This document shows, in pieces, positions 53,746 to 63,467 of a DNA stretch of 64,000 nucleotides. The translations under genes were made by a program, and so were the position numbers. The stretch is from Clostridia bacterium (GTDB lineage: Bacteria > Bacillota > Clostridia > Lutisporales > Lutisporaceae): contig JAGOLK010000001.1 in assembly GCA_017994115.1 (NCBI GenBank), positions 1 through 64,000 of the forward strand, given 5' to 3'. Each line of letters starts with the position of its first letter. Positions within the stretch are counted from its first letter, which is position 1. The notes under the pieces are model-generated. The model did not search any database, was not told where the DNA came from, and worked only from the letters and a program-made list of their open reading frames with translations.

Positions 53746-55477
53746 ACTTGGCTATCATCTGATTAAGCTTGGCCGAAATTTCTTTTGCATTTGCAATATT
53801 CTTAATAACTTCACCGGCATTTTCCACAACGTTGGATGTCTGCTGTGCTATGTTGCTTGTTCCCTCAGCACCTTCATTTGTCGCTGCAGATACTTCATCA
53901 AGCGCTTTAACAGTGCTTTGAATTGAGGTCAGCAGCATTTCTGCCGTAACGCTCAAATTTTCTACCAGCCCGTTTACAAATTCAGCATCCTTTTTATATT
54001 GTTTTGTTGCTTGAAGCATCATTCCGTAGTCCTTTACAACATCGTTATTCATAAAATCCAGCAAGCTTTTGGAGCTGGATGATAAATCATTAACTGAACT
54101 CAATACAGTCTGTGTAATACTTTGAATCTCTGTAACCGTATTCTTGGAGTTTTCTGCAAGCTTTCTTATTTCATCAGCTACAACTGCAAAGCCTTTCCCC
54201 GCTTCTCCGGCTCTTGCAGCTTCGATTGCAGCATTTAAGGCGAGAAGGTTTGTCTGTGAAGTTATTTCCAGAATAGAATCAGCTAATATGCTAATCTGTT
54301 CTGCAGCCTTTGATCTTTCCAATGCTTCTTCCAGGCTTAACTTTACTTCTTCAAATATTCTGTAAGCACTTTCTTGGGAAGCAGTAAAGCTTTTATTCAA
54401 TTCATTGGCAGTCTTGCTGATCTTTTCCGCTTCCGATGATCCTTCTTTGGCTTTTTCAGCAATATTCTCCGAGGCCCTTTCTATTTCATTGGAGGCTGCA
54501 TTCATTTCCTGAACTGATGCGGCGGTTTCCTCCATTCCTGCTGACAGCTCTTCTGTTGTAGCAGATACACCGTCAATTTCTTCTCCCAGGCGTGACATGC
54601 TTTGATTAGTCAAGTCAACTATTTTGTTTAAGGTTGATGCGTTATTACTTACTTCTTTGATTATATTTACTAATTCTTTTCGCACCTCTGATACAGCATT
54701 GATTATTAACCCGAATTCATCTTTTTCCTTCAAGAATTTATCATATCCTGCCGAATCTCCCAAATCAAGATTAGCAGTCTTTTTTATTAGCTCCAGAGTT
54801 TTTTTGGTTCTTTTACTTATGCCGGTTATGATAATAATTCCAAGCAGCAGCGAAAGTATAACGGCCGAAGCTGTTATTACGATAACATACATTATTGTTT
54901 GTGAGACAGTTTTATTGCTCTGAGCAACAATTTCAGTCCCATATACCTCTAATATCTCTTCTATCTGGTTCATACTCTCTCTTGCCGAATTAAAGGCACT
55001 TATGTACTGCTCCTCATCCGAAACGACATTGGTACTTGCATTAAACAATCCATGCCATCTATTATAGTCCTTATTAAAAGCCTCAATAAGCTCAAAGACT
55101 GTTTTATTTGAAACCTGGTGCCTGAATTTTTCATATGCACTCTGTTCCCTGCGAAGAATTCCATACGCTTCATGTACACGGTCAACAACCTGCTTTGCAT
55201 TCTCATTGTATGATTCTCTATATTTTTGCAGTTCCTCCTGATTTGTTGATTTCTGCATGTTCATCTGGTCTGCAAGGGCTTGATAGAAGTCCCTGTCGGC
55301 ATTTAACATTAAAGCCGTGCTTTGGTTGATCTCATTATACAGTTTTTTGACCAATGCTTCTGAAACACTCCCGATATTAGTAACCGAAATATAAGTAGTA
55401 ATTACAATAGCAATAATAGGTATTGTGAGTAATAGAGACATCTTATTACTTAATTTTATGTTGTTGAACTTTGCCAT
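53735..55477 (-). CDS. Methyl-accepting chemotaxis protein
   Basis: A 580-residue chemoreceptor. Two membrane helices (about 12-35 and 190-212) bracket an extracellular four-helix sensor; HAMP and methylation helices follow; the signalling tip reads [39 protein letters not shown] in outline. ATG 55477 is chosen for AGAAGGTG eight bases upstream. No other chemotaxis genes are near. The ligand of the sensor is unknown. Confidence 0.93.
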   Translation of the reverse strand: MAKFNNIKLSNKMSLLLTIPIIAIVITTYISVTNIGSVSEALVKKLYNEINQSTALMLNADRDFYQALADQMNMQKSTNQEELQKYRESYNENAKQVVDRVHEAYGILRREQSAYEKFRHQVSNKTVFELIEAFNKDYNRWHGLFNASTNVVSDEEQYISAFNSARESMNQIEEILEVYGTEIVAQSNKTVSQTIMYVIVITASAVILSLLLGIIIITGISKRTKKTLELIKKTANLDLGDSAGYDKFLKEKDEFGLIINAVSEVRKELVNIIKEVSNNASTLNKIVDLTNQSMSRLGEEIDGVSATTEELSAGMEETAASVQEMNAASNEIERASENIAEKAKEGSSEAEKISKTANELNKSFTASQESAYRIFEEVKLSLEEALERSKAAEQISILADSILEITSQTNLLALNAAIEAARAGEAGKGFAVVADEIRKLAENSKNTVTEIQSITQTVLSSVNDLSSSSKSLLDFMNNDVVKDYGMMLQATKQYKKDAEFVNGLVENLSVTAEMLLTSIQSTVKALDEVSAATNEGAEGTSNIAQQTSNVVENAGEVIKNIANAKEISAKLNQMIAKFKI

Positions 55478-55599
55478 ATCTGTTACACCTTCTTTCGTTT
55501 CTAATTCTTTCTTATTATTCGACACATTTTTTACCATTCCTTCAACTTTTCAGGAAAATTGGAATTATAGGTGCAACTTACAGGTGCCGACTTTAATCA

Positions 55600-56109
55600 T
55601 TACCTCATGTCCTTGCAATCAATTCCTTTGTCTTTACAGACACTTATAATGTCTTCTATCAGCTTATCATGATCCGCTATATGACTTAGTTTATATGATT
55701 TGGAATTCTTTTCCCCGGATCCTTCCGTATATCTGAACTCTACCCCATAAAAAAAATCCTTATATCTCGATTTCTTGTTCTCCACTTCTCCAATCATAAT
55801 AATATCCACCTTCTGCCACTCCATAACATCATTGGTTATATTAAATATTCCTATGGAGTTTATATGCTGCTGATTGATTATTATCTTATGATTCATCAAG
55901 GTAGTCCGGTTGAATAATACTACGAGAAACGCCAATATAACATTAATACACAAAAACAAAACCAGACCGGTGTCAAACCCCCGCCTGCTTCCTTTCATGT
56001 TAATTAAAAAGAATATAAGCATTAAATAGCCTGCAGTAAATCCTATTGATTCATAAATACTGTCCCTTACCGCTTTCTTATCTGCATAGTATTCTCTTCC
56101 GGTATCCAA
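55600..56109 (-). CDS. Two-helix membrane protein with PH-like domain, unknown
   Basis: A 169-residue protein I do not recognise. Two membrane helices (about 22-38 and 48-67) are followed by a domain with a pattern like bacterial PH domains (NHKIIINQQHINSIGIFN, then VEFRYTEGSG). Starts probably at TTG 56109 (GGGAG eight bases before); ATG 56115 would touch the site. Its neighbours are a chemoreceptor gene and helD, with no evident link. Confidence 0.6.
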   Translation of the reverse strand: MDTGREYYADKKAVRDSIYESIGFTAGYLMLIFFLINMKGSRRGFDTGLVLFLCINVILAFLVVLFNRTTLMNHKIIINQQHINSIGIFNITNDVMEWQKVDIIMIGEVENKKSRYKDFFYGVEFRYTEGSGEKNSKSYKLSHIADHDKLIEDIISVCKDKGIDCKDMR

Positions 56110-56365
56110 TATCATCTCTCCCTATCTTAAATACTCTCTATTCCATTATATTAAATTCTTCAATAAAAAACACGTGTATCACAGAAACAATAAGGACCGG
56201 GCTTGAATTGATTCAAACCTGGCCCCCGCACTTGCGAATACATTCTTCTCAATTCTATTATACCATATATTTTTTATCGGCATCAGTCTTATAATTTATA
56301 TTTTTTGTGTGTATTATATAGGTTGAGTCATTCTGCATGCATAAAACAGAAGGGGGAATACGATA

Positions 56366-58615
56366 TTGGAAAACAATCAGTTTGAATGGGACTTTGAGAT
56401 TAAACATTTGGAACAAACCATATCTGCTGTACAAGAACAATTATCTTCTCTCAGACTGAGCAGTCAGGAAAAGAAAGCGGCTATCATTTCTTCGAAGAAG
56501 GAGATGCGCGAAAACACTGTTCATTCCATATCAAACCTCTGGTCTTTGGAAAACTTCTATGATCTTGTAGAGTTAAACCAATACGCAAACCCGCTGTCAG
56601 ACAGGATTTCCGAATATGAAACGGAAGCAAACAGGATATTGGTATTGGAGAGAATGATTAATTCACCGTACTTTGCCCGTATTGATTTTAAATTTGACGG
56701 CGAAGCTGCCTTTGAAAAAGTATATATCGGGTTGTCTTCCCTTATGGATGACAAGTCTCATGAAATGCATGTCTATGACTGGAGATCTCCTATAGCAAGC
56801 GTGTTTTACCGTTTCGGAACAGGCAAAGCATTCTATGAGGCTCCTGCCGGAAAGATAACAGGAGAGGTTAATTTAAAAAGGCAATATGAAATCAAAAAGG
56901 GGAGACTGGAATATTTTTTTGATGCGGATATCCAGATTATTGATGAATTTTTAAGAAAACTGCTGTCCCAAAATGCTTCCTCTAAAATGAAAACCATAGT
57001 GGAAACAATACAAAAAGACCAGGATGTCATTATACGGGATATGGAAGCGGATTTGATGATGGTGCAGGGGGCTGCGGGAAGCGGCAAAACCTCCGTAGCG
57101 CTGCATAGAGCTGCTTACCTTATGTATCAGGGGCTTGCAGCCAGGCTGGCCTCCAATAATATAATGATTATCTCGCCGAACACTCTGTTTGAGCAATATA
57201 TTTCGAATGTGCTGCCTGAGTTGGGTGAAAGGAATGTCAATTCAATCCTGTTCGAAGAAATACTCCAGTCGGTTTTGCAGAATGAACAAATACAAACCAG
57301 GAATCAGCTTTTAGAATTGATACTTTCATCTGATGAAAGGAATTATGGGACTTTGGCAAAAAACAGCATGGCGTTCAAGGGTTCCGTCCAATTTGTAGAA
57401 ATACTGAAACGCTATATTCAGGATATGCCTAAAAGGTGGATAGAATTTCGCGATATCTATTATAACGGAAAATACATCGCAGCCCGGCAGCTTCTGAAAT
57501 CTAAGGCACTGAATAAAAATTACGGCTCCCGCCTAGGCCTGCGGTTAAAAAAATTGGAGAAGTCAATTCTTGAAACCGTACATGAGCAGCGAAAAAACCG
57601 CATGGCAAAGCTGAGAGACTTTATAAGCAATAACATCTCTCATTCATATGAAATAGAAGAAGCGGCCCGTATGTTATCCATTAATGAAAGCACCGCTCTT
57701 ATGAAGGAAATACGAAAATTCACCGTATTAAACTGCTTAGAGCTCTATAAAAAGCTGTTTCGTGATAAAAGCTATTTTTACAGCTTGGCAAAAGGAATAG
57801 AACTGCCAGGCTGCATTGAGGATATAATAGACTATACCTGTGACGGCCTTGACAAGGATTGCTTGCGGTATGATGATGCCCTTGCCCTTGCTTTTCTGCA
57901 TTTAAATGTTCAAGACTACAGCAATACGGACTACGAAGATATAAAGCAGATTGTAATTGATGAGGCTCAGGATTACTACCCCATGCATTTTGAAGTATTG
58001 AACCTGCTGTTTCCTAAATCCGGATATACTGTTTTGGGAGATATAAATCAAACCATTGAAAAACAGGAAGATTTATCACTCTATAAAGAACTTGGCAGAA
58101 TATTGAACAAAAAAAATTCAACTTTTGTCTCTTTGGATAAAAGCTTTCGCTGTACCAGTGAAATATTGGAATTCAGTTCGAGATTTCTTGATCAAAGCTT
58201 CAAAATCAAAAGCTTCAATCGAAAGGGAGATAAGCCGGAAATATATATGGCTAAAAATTTATCAGCTCTTGATGATATGATTGTAAGTGAAATTTTGCTC
58301 TGCCGGAAGAAGAATTATGAGTCCATAGGCTTGATCTGCAAAACTGAAAAAGATGCTGCTTCCTTATATCAGCGCCTGAAGGACAGGATTGATATCCAAC
58401 AGATAAAAAGTGATGGAAAAACAGACTTAAGGGGGACAATCATCATACCTGTATATTTGTCAAAAGGACTGGAATTTGATGCGGTATTAATATGTGATGC
58501 CGATGAAGAACATTTCAGCACAGCAGATGATAAAAAACTGCTATATATCGCATGTACCAGGGCACTCCACAGACTTAACCTGTTTTACGCCGGAGAAGCC
58601 AGCCCCCTGCTGTAA
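56366..58615 (+). CDS. helD: HelD-like RNA polymerase recycling helicase
   Basis: A 749-residue superfamily 1 ATPase of the HelD type. The N-terminal helical hairpin (about 10-50; polymerase secondary-channel arm) precedes Walker A GAAGSGKT at 235-242; QIVIDEAQDYYPMHFE is motif II, DINQTIEK motif III-like, DKSFRCTSEILEF motif IV and KGLEFDAVLI motif V, with YIACTRAL at the end. HelD frees RNA polymerase stalled on DNA or bound by rifamycin. Starts with TTG after GGGGGAA. No rifamycin-type element was seen upstream. Confidence 0.93.
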   Translation: MENNQFEWDFEIKHLEQTISAVQEQLSSLRLSSQEKKAAIISSKKEMRENTVHSISNLWSLENFYDLVELNQYANPLSDRISEYETEANRILVLERMINSPYFARIDFKFDGEAAFEKVYIGLSSLMDDKSHEMHVYDWRSPIASVFYRFGTGKAFYEAPAGKITGEVNLKRQYEIKKGRLEYFFDADIQIIDEFLRKLLSQNASSKMKTIVETIQKDQDVIIRDMEADLMMVQGAAGSGKTSVALHRAAYLMYQGLAARLASNNIMIISPNTLFEQYISNVLPELGERNVNSILFEEILQSVLQNEQIQTRNQLLELILSSDERNYGTLAKNSMAFKGSVQFVEILKRYIQDMPKRWIEFRDIYYNGKYIAARQLLKSKALNKNYGSRLGLRLKKLEKSILETVHEQRKNRMAKLRDFISNNISHSYEIEEAARMLSINESTALMKEIRKFTVLNCLELYKKLFRDKSYFYSLAKGIELPGCIEDIIDYTCDGLDKDCLRYDDALALAFLHLNVQDYSNTDYEDIKQIVIDEAQDYYPMHFEVLNLLFPKSGYTVLGDINQTIEKQEDLSLYKELGRILNKKNSTFVSLDKSFRCTSEILEFSSRFLDQSFKIKSFNRKGDKPEIYMAKNLSALDDMIVSEILLCRKKNYESIGLICKTEKDAASLYQRLKDRIDIQQIKSDGKTDLRGTIIIPVYLSKGLEFDAVLICDADEEHFSTADDKKLLYIACTRALHRLNLFYAGEASPLL

Positions 58616-58707
58616 TTGGTATAATTTACATAAAAAATTATCCCGGCAATAATTTCATTCCTACGAATAAATATAATGAGAAATTTTATTTAAATGTAGG
58701 TGGAAGC

Positions 58708-58950
58708 ATGAGTATCAGTGAATTCAAGAGCAAGGTTAATCTTATTATTACTTTTGTTAACAAAGTGAATGCTGCGGCTGTCCCGCATGACATTAAAAAG
58801 CTTCTGGTGAAGGCTTATGCAAGTACTCTAAGCATCAATCTTTCTGACAGGATGGCAGAAAGCATTATTGATGCCGCAAAATCTTATCAATTGCTTTTCC
58901 TTTTGCCAGCTCATCGATCAGCTTATCCAAATAGCGAATTTCCCGCATAA
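58708..58950 (+). CDS. Small protein with replaced C-terminus, unknown
   Basis: An 80-residue frame with a good start (GGTGGAAGC before ATG). Residues 1-60 ([35 protein letters not shown]) look like a real helical protein, but from 58865 on the frame runs antisense into the DUF2200 gene and ends as [15 protein letters not shown], which looks non-native. Probably a gene cut at its 3' end by a rearrangement that brought in the convergent gene. No family recognised. Confidence 0.5.
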   Translation: MSISEFKSKVNLIITFVNKVNAAAVPHDIKKLLVKAYASTLSINLSDRMAESIIDAAKSYQLLFLLPAHRSAYPNSEFPA

Positions 58951-59218
58951 TCGGTTCTTGGATGTCTTCAACTCGGACACCGCAGACCACACCTTTAATC
59001 AAAGCCCTCGAAGGATTCAACCGGGGAGCTTCCGCGAAGAAGGTCTCAAAGTCTGTCTGTTTCTCCAGTTGTGCTTCCAGCTCTTCCTGGCTATATCCTG
59101 TCAACCAGCGGATGATTTCATCAACTTCCGCTTTCGTACGCCCTTTTTTCTCCGCCTTCGCAACATAGTAAGGATAGACCTTTGCAACACTCATTGTATA
59201 GATATGATTTTTGGTCAT
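58865..59218 (-). CDS. DUF2200-family protein
   Basis: A 117-residue protein of the DUF2200 type: [40 protein letters not shown] in outline, full length for the family. Function is not known. ATG with GGACAT upstream is a weak site. Its end overlaps a convergent plus-strand frame by 86 bases. Base composition is a little GC-richer than its neighbours, which could mean recent arrival. Confidence 0.85.
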   Translation of the reverse strand: MTKNHIYTMSVAKVYPYYVAKAEKKGRTKAEVDEIIRWLTGYSQEELEAQLEKQTDFETFFAEAPRLNPSRALIKGVVCGVRVEDIQEPIMREIRYLDKLIDELAKGKAIDKILRHQ

Positions 59219-59425
59219 AATATGTCCTCGCTTATATGTTTTTCTTTATTGTATCATGAGAAATATCCGAGTTCAAACGCGGTCATTTCAACAAGAACTA
59301 TTATAAAGCAAACCACTCCCCTTGCCCCCGGTGCCTGGAATAAAAATTTGCATAGATGTGATAAGTTATTTATAATATTTTCGAATTAATATATAGAAGC
59401 GCTTCAGATTTGTAAGTTAAAGAAG

Positions 59426-59965
59426 GTGAACGTCATAGAGTTAGATGAACAGATTGTCAGAGGGATCATAAACAAGGACAAAAATGCACTTGCAATGCTG
59501 GTTGACACATATGGCAGCCTTATCAAATCAATTGTTGGCTATCATTTATCATCCCTTAAGCTCTACCAGGAAGAGTGTATCAATGACGTTTTATTATCTA
59601 TTTGGCAAAATATGAAAAGGTTCGATAAAAGTAAGAATTCCTTGAAAAATTGGATAGGTGCAATCTGTAAATATAAATGTATTGATTACAAGCGTAAATA
59701 CTGCAGTGAGATTTGCTTTGTAGAACTAGACGAAAATATTCCTGATGATAAATATGAATTTGAAAGCATTCTGAACAGCGAAATTGACAGTCTGCTTGAA
59801 GGATTAAATCCAAGGGATAGAGAGCTTTTTTACAGGCATTACATACTGGGAGAAAACATAGAGCATATTGCAGCACAGATAGCAAAAGCACCCTCAATCC
59901 TATATAACAGATTATCACGAGGAAGAAAAAAGTTGAGACAAATTCTTCAAAGGAGTGGTTTTTAA
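59426..59965 (+). CDS. Sigma-70 family (ECF-type) sigma factor
   Basis: A 179-residue RNA polymerase sigma factor with region 2 (LVDTYGSLIKSIVGYHL ... CINDVLLSIWQNMKRFD ... IGAICKYKCIDYKRK) and region 4 (LNPRDRELFYRHYILGENIEHIAAQIAKAPSILYNRLSRGRKKLRQIL in outline). The start is uncertain: GTG 59426 overlaps the AGAAGGTG site and the better-placed codon is ATA at about 59441. A DUF4367 membrane protein follows with a one-base overlap (TAATG), the usual place for its anti-sigma factor. A GAAGCGCTTC palindrome lies upstream at 59396-59405. Confidence 0.9.
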   Translation: MNVIELDEQIVRGIINKDKNALAMLVDTYGSLIKSIVGYHLSSLKLYQEECINDVLLSIWQNMKRFDKSKNSLKNWIGAICKYKCIDYKRKYCSEICFVELDENIPDDKYEFESILNSEIDSLLEGLNPRDRELFYRHYILGENIEHIAAQIAKAPSILYNRLSRGRKKLRQILQRSGF

Positions 59966-60726
59966 TGAAAAATGAGTTTGACTATTTAAACAATGTCAAG
60001 GTTGATTTCTCAGGGTATGAATTAGTAGATTTAACAGATGCGGAACGCATGAAAATGAAAAATGCTATAGCTAAGGGCAGAAATAGATTTTTAAAAAAAG
60101 CGGTGAGCATAGCTGCATGTTTAGCAATTATTGTTACACTCAATCAATCCGTATTTGCTCAAAGTATAATCAATGATATCGTTAAAAGCATTTCAACAGG
60201 CTTCAACCACTTTATCCAAGTCGATGATGCAAACTTCGGCCCAAGCATAGGGACTGAAGATGTCAACAGCTTATCTGTTAAAATTGCAAACAAACAGAAG
60301 GAAGACCCTATAGCAGCAGGCAGCAATGATGAAAAGCTAATCATCACTGCTGAAAAAGAAATAAATGATCACTTAAATTTTAAAGCCATGCTGCCTTCAT
60401 ACCTGCCGGGCGGTTATGCCTTTTATGGTGCGGAACTTTTCAAAACCGGCGATGGTGCAGTTTCAGGAGACTACTTAACGATTCATTACAAAAATCATGC
60501 CACCGGGAAATGGTTTGTCGTAATGGAAAGAATATTAAACAGCGATACTGCCTATACTCTGGCTACTGGCGGACCGATTGAAGAAGTAAAGGTAAATGGC
60601 TGCAAAGCTGTTCTTCAAGATAATAGAACCCTAAGTTGGGAGACCGGTAATATTTCTATAAGCATTGCAGGCAGAGAAGCTCTTGCCGGAAATGAACTGT
60701 TTAAAGTAGCTGAGTCAGTAAAATAA
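59965..60726 (+). CDS. DUF4367 membrane protein, putative anti-sigma factor
   Basis: A 253-residue protein: a cytosolic N-terminus of about 45 residues, one membrane helix (about 46-65, SIAACLAIIVTLNQSVFAQS) and an extracytoplasmic domain ending in a DUF4367-type fold (LPSYLPGGYAFYGAELF ... YKNHATGKWFVVMERI ... VKVNGCKAVLQDNRTLSWETGNISISIAG in outline). It starts on the last base of the sigma factor stop codon. Most simply it holds the sigma factor at the membrane and releases it on an outside signal; this is inferred. Confidence 0.8.
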   Translation: MKNEFDYLNNVKVDFSGYELVDLTDAERMKMKNAIAKGRNRFLKKAVSIAACLAIIVTLNQSVFAQSIINDIVKSISTGFNHFIQVDDANFGPSIGTEDVNSLSVKIANKQKEDPIAAGSNDEKLIITAEKEINDHLNFKAMLPSYLPGGYAFYGAELFKTGDGAVSGDYLTIHYKNHATGKWFVVMERILNSDTAYTLATGGPIEEVKVNGCKAVLQDNRTLSWETGNISISIAGREALAGNELFKVAESVK

Positions 60727-60782
60727 GGCATCAATAACAGTACCTCAGCTTACCTGTTAAGCTTCAAATATAAGCACAAAGG

Positions 60783-60817
60783 AGCCCATAAGTATTGGTA
60801 TACAATGCTTATGGGCT
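60783..60817. terminator. Terminator between convergent sigma-operon and DUF362 genes
   Basis: AGCCCATAAG plus ATTG (60783-60797) pairs with CAAT plus CTTATGGGCT (60803-60817), loop about five bases, followed by GTTTTA on the plus strand. Confidence 0.75.
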
Positions 60818-60826
60818 GTTTTACCC

Positions 60827-61987
60827 TTATCTGTATTTGCCGCGATTAAGGCCGGTTAATATGCCTGCAAGGAAATTTTCCTTCTTTAGCTCCACTGCTT
60901 TATACATGCATAATTCATGACAGCACATACATTCAATACAAACCTTATAATCAATTTGTTTTGTATCCCTATTAATCGCTTTTACAGGGCAGCTCTCCAC
61001 ACATACATTACAATTCCTGCACTTTTTCCTGTTAACCTTTGGTGCAGTTTTAAAGAAATCAATAACCTTAATCAGTGCTTTATAGTTTCGCTTCTTACCG
61101 CTTTTATAGCGTTTTGGCAATTGAAAATTATCTAATTTGGGAATAACTTTATAATCACCATCTATTGTAATATTCTCCAACTCGCTTTCCCCTATCTTCC
61201 TCTCCTTAGCTGCACCCAGTATAGCCACCTCTCCTATTTCCACTCCCAGCATCTTAAGTGCTGCAGTATCCAATGCCAAAGGATCCGTACTCATCAGGAT
61301 TTTATTTCCCGGATAAACATCTCCTGCTGTCGGCCCTTCACCCTGCATAGCAAGAACACCATCCATAATATGCAGCTGAAATTCTGCATTCTGATGAACG
61401 TCCGCCAGGATTTCACCAAAGCTCTCCGGATTGGGAGCCATTTTATGATATCTTGCTTTTCGCAGGCCGGGAATGCATCCGAATACATTTTTAACAGCCC
61501 CTGTATAAATACATGCCGAGTGTGTTTTTAATTTGGGTAAGTTTATAACAACATCCGCATCGAAAACAGGTTTTGCAAGATACATCTTTTCCTCATAAAT
61601 GCTATTGGGAGATACTTCAATAACACCCTCACTGTCAAAGTTCTTAATAATAGCCCCCTCTTCCGCTGCCACTTTCTCGTAGCCTGCTGCCCTGAAGCTT
61701 TTTGCGGTAGGTGCTATGCCGGCAATGGCGCCCCCCGAACTATCTCCAATCCACACTTCACATCCCCGCTGCTTTAAAATCCTTGTCACTGCTCGGACGA
61801 ATTCAGAATGAGTTACAGCAGCTGAATCAGATGATTTTGGGCCTATGAGATTTACCTTCAGTAAAACCTTATCCCCCGGGTGTACAAATAAATCCCATCC
61901 TCCCAATCTTTCTATCCCGTCGTTAATTTTTATCATCAACCCGTTTAATTCATATTCCCTGCAGTCTTGAATAACTACTTTAGCCAC
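60827..61987 (-). CDS. DUF362 protein with two 4Fe-4S ferredoxin clusters
   Basis: A 386-residue protein: DUF362 domain (about 1-300; VLLKVNLIGPKSSDSAAVTHSEFVRAV, GDSSGG and INLPKLKTHSACIYTGAVKNVFGCIPG in outline) and a C-terminal bacterial ferredoxin domain with CRNCNVCVESCP and CIECMCCHELC. GTG 61987 is chosen for AAAGGAGCGG; the long upstream frame is inside the EamA gene. It overlaps the EamA stop by 13 bases. Family members may carry electrons or assist cofactor chemistry; role unknown. Confidence 0.88.
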   Translation of the reverse strand: MAKVVIQDCREYELNGLMIKINDGIERLGGWDLFVHPGDKVLLKVNLIGPKSSDSAAVTHSEFVRAVTRILKQRGCEVWIGDSSGGAIAGIAPTAKSFRAAGYEKVAAEEGAIIKNFDSEGVIEVSPNSIYEEKMYLAKPVFDADVVINLPKLKTHSACIYTGAVKNVFGCIPGLRKARYHKMAPNPESFGEILADVHQNAEFQLHIMDGVLAMQGEGPTAGDVYPGNKILMSTDPLALDTAALKMLGVEIGEVAILGAAKERKIGESELENITIDGDYKVIPKLDNFQLPKRYKSGKKRNYKALIKVIDFFKTAPKVNRKKCRNCNVCVESCPVKAINRDTKQIDYKVCIECMCCHELCMYKAVELKKENFLAGILTGLNRGKYR

Positions 61988-62874
61988 CTTAATTCCGCTC
62001 CTTTCTTTAGTCTTCCTCCAAAAACATTGACTGCCAAACCCAACATTACCAAAATAGCTCCAATAATCTGCCACAGGGAAAATGTCTCGTTTAAAAACAA
62101 GACAGCACTGCTCATGCCTATTATCGGAACTAATAAAGAAAATGGAGCAACTGCAGCTGCAGGATAACGGGAAAGTAATCTTCCCCATAGCCCATAGCCG
62201 CATAACGATGCAAAATATGCCAAGTAAATTATTGAGACTAATGTTACCCAGTTTAGAGAATCCCACGCTGTCTTCCATACAGCAGGCCCTTCAAAGAGTA
62301 GGGAGAGAAGTCCAAGCGGCAGGATAGCAACCGCACCTGCCCATACTACTAAAGATAACATGGAAAAGGGAGGTGTGTCTTTTGATGCACGCCGTATAAC
62401 TACATTTCCCATCCCCCAGCTGGATGATGCACATAAAGTTAACCAAAACCCGGCTGCCGTCATACTGCCGCCCTGCTGCGATCCTACGACAACCATGCCT
62501 CCTGCAGCTATTATAAGGCCTGTTAAATTATTCCATTCCCATCTTTCTCCCAGAATCAGAGCCGCAAAAACTAAAGTAAAAAAGGCTTGGGACTGATGTA
62601 CTAATGATGAAAGCCCCGCAGGCATACCTAATTTAATTCCCACAAAAAGAAAAGCAAACTGACCGACATTCAGGGTCAATCCCAAAGCAATGAGCTGCCG
62701 CCAGCCTACGGGCGGCTTGGGCAAAAAAAAGATAGCAGGTATACAAACAATAATAAATCGAATTGTAGCTAATAACAATGGCGGCATATCGGCCAATCCA
62801 AGCTTAATGGCAATAAAGTTCAATCCCCATAATACTGCTACAATTAATCCTATCCCTATGTCATGTTTACTCAA
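61975..62874 (-). CDS. EamA/DMT-family transporter
   Basis: A 299-residue drug/metabolite transporter with ten helices in two EamA halves (LWGLNFIAIKLGLADMPPLLLATIRF first; SSWGMGNVVIRRAS second). Related to the YdcZ/EamA exporters of amino acids or metabolites. TTG 62874 after GGGGGTG. Co-transcribed with the DUF362 gene downstream and an acetyltransferase gene 18 bases upstream. Substrate not readable. Confidence 0.9.
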   Translation of the reverse strand: MSKHDIGIGLIVAVLWGLNFIAIKLGLADMPPLLLATIRFIIVCIPAIFFLPKPPVGWRQLIALGLTLNVGQFAFLFVGIKLGMPAGLSSLVHQSQAFFTLVFAALILGERWEWNNLTGLIIAAGGMVVVGSQQGGSMTAAGFWLTLCASSSWGMGNVVIRRASKDTPPFSMLSLVVWAGAVAILPLGLLSLLFEGPAVWKTAWDSLNWVTLVSIIYLAYFASLCGYGLWGRLLSRYPAAAVAPFSLLVPIIGMSSAVLFLNETFSLWQIIGAILVMLGLAVNVFGGRLKKGAELRWLK

Positions 62875-62891
62875 TAGTACACCCCCCTGCG

Positions 62892-63425
62892 CTATAGTTT
62901 TCCGTAAATTAGACTGTCATAATACCTTCCTTCTATGAAATGGTGATCTTTTAATCGTCCTTCCAGCAGAAATCCGTTCTTTTCCAATATCCGGGCAGAA
63001 CCAACATTAGCATCGACCACACGGGCATGGATCTTGTGAAGAGCAAGGATTTCAAATGCAAAGTCACTCATTAAAGCAACACTTTCTGTGCCATACCCCT
63101 TTCCCCAATGTTTGCTGTGAAAAACATAGCCGATTTCCGCATGATTGGCTTCCCGGTCAAAATTAAAAATCATCACCGTACCTATGATTTCCTGGGTTGA
63201 CTTGAGAGCAACAGATGCATATAAATGTGTTCCTGCCGACTCACGCTTCAGCATGTCTTCAATGTGGCTGCGAGTTTCCTCTAATGATTTCATCAATGGC
63301 CAGCCAATAAACCGTTTGACGTTCTCATCCGAGGCATAGCTGTGTATCGCCTCGGCATCAATTGTATTCAGTGGTTTAAAGTAGATATTCCTGCCTTCTA
63401 AACTATGAAACATGCTTGTACTCAT
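62892..63425 (-). CDS. RimJ/RimL-type GNAT acetyltransferase
   Basis: A 177-residue acetyltransferase: NIYFKPLNTIDAEAIHSYASDENVKRFIGWPL at the start, AEIGYVFHSKHWGKGYGTESVALM with the acetyl-CoA loop, and ARVVDANVGSARILEKNGFLLEGRLKDHHFIEGRYYDSLIYG in outline. ATG 63425 is chosen because GAGGGGG lies six bases upstream; five more codons to 63440 have none. It could modify ribosomal or other N-termini, or a small amine. First gene of the EamA-DUF362 run. Confidence 0.88.
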   Translation of the reverse strand: MSTSMFHSLEGRNIYFKPLNTIDAEAIHSYASDENVKRFIGWPLMKSLEETRSHIEDMLKRESAGTHLYASVALKSTQEIIGTVMIFNFDREANHAEIGYVFHSKHWGKGYGTESVALMSDFAFEILALHKIHARVVDANVGSARILEKNGFLLEGRLKDHHFIEGRYYDSLIYGKL

Positions 63426-63467
63426 GCTATTCCCCCTCACGCCTTGAATAAGTGCCAGGAACCGTAG

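Noticed and set aside
56116-56365. A rifamycin-associated element before helD
   Set aside because: No long GC-rich inverted repeat of that kind was found; the region is AT-rich with only a weak TTGAAT/ATTCAA dyad.
61988-62278. N-terminal extension of the DUF362 protein
   Set aside because: This part is the EamA gene read in another frame; the GTG at 61987 with AAAGGAGCGG gives the normal start of the family.
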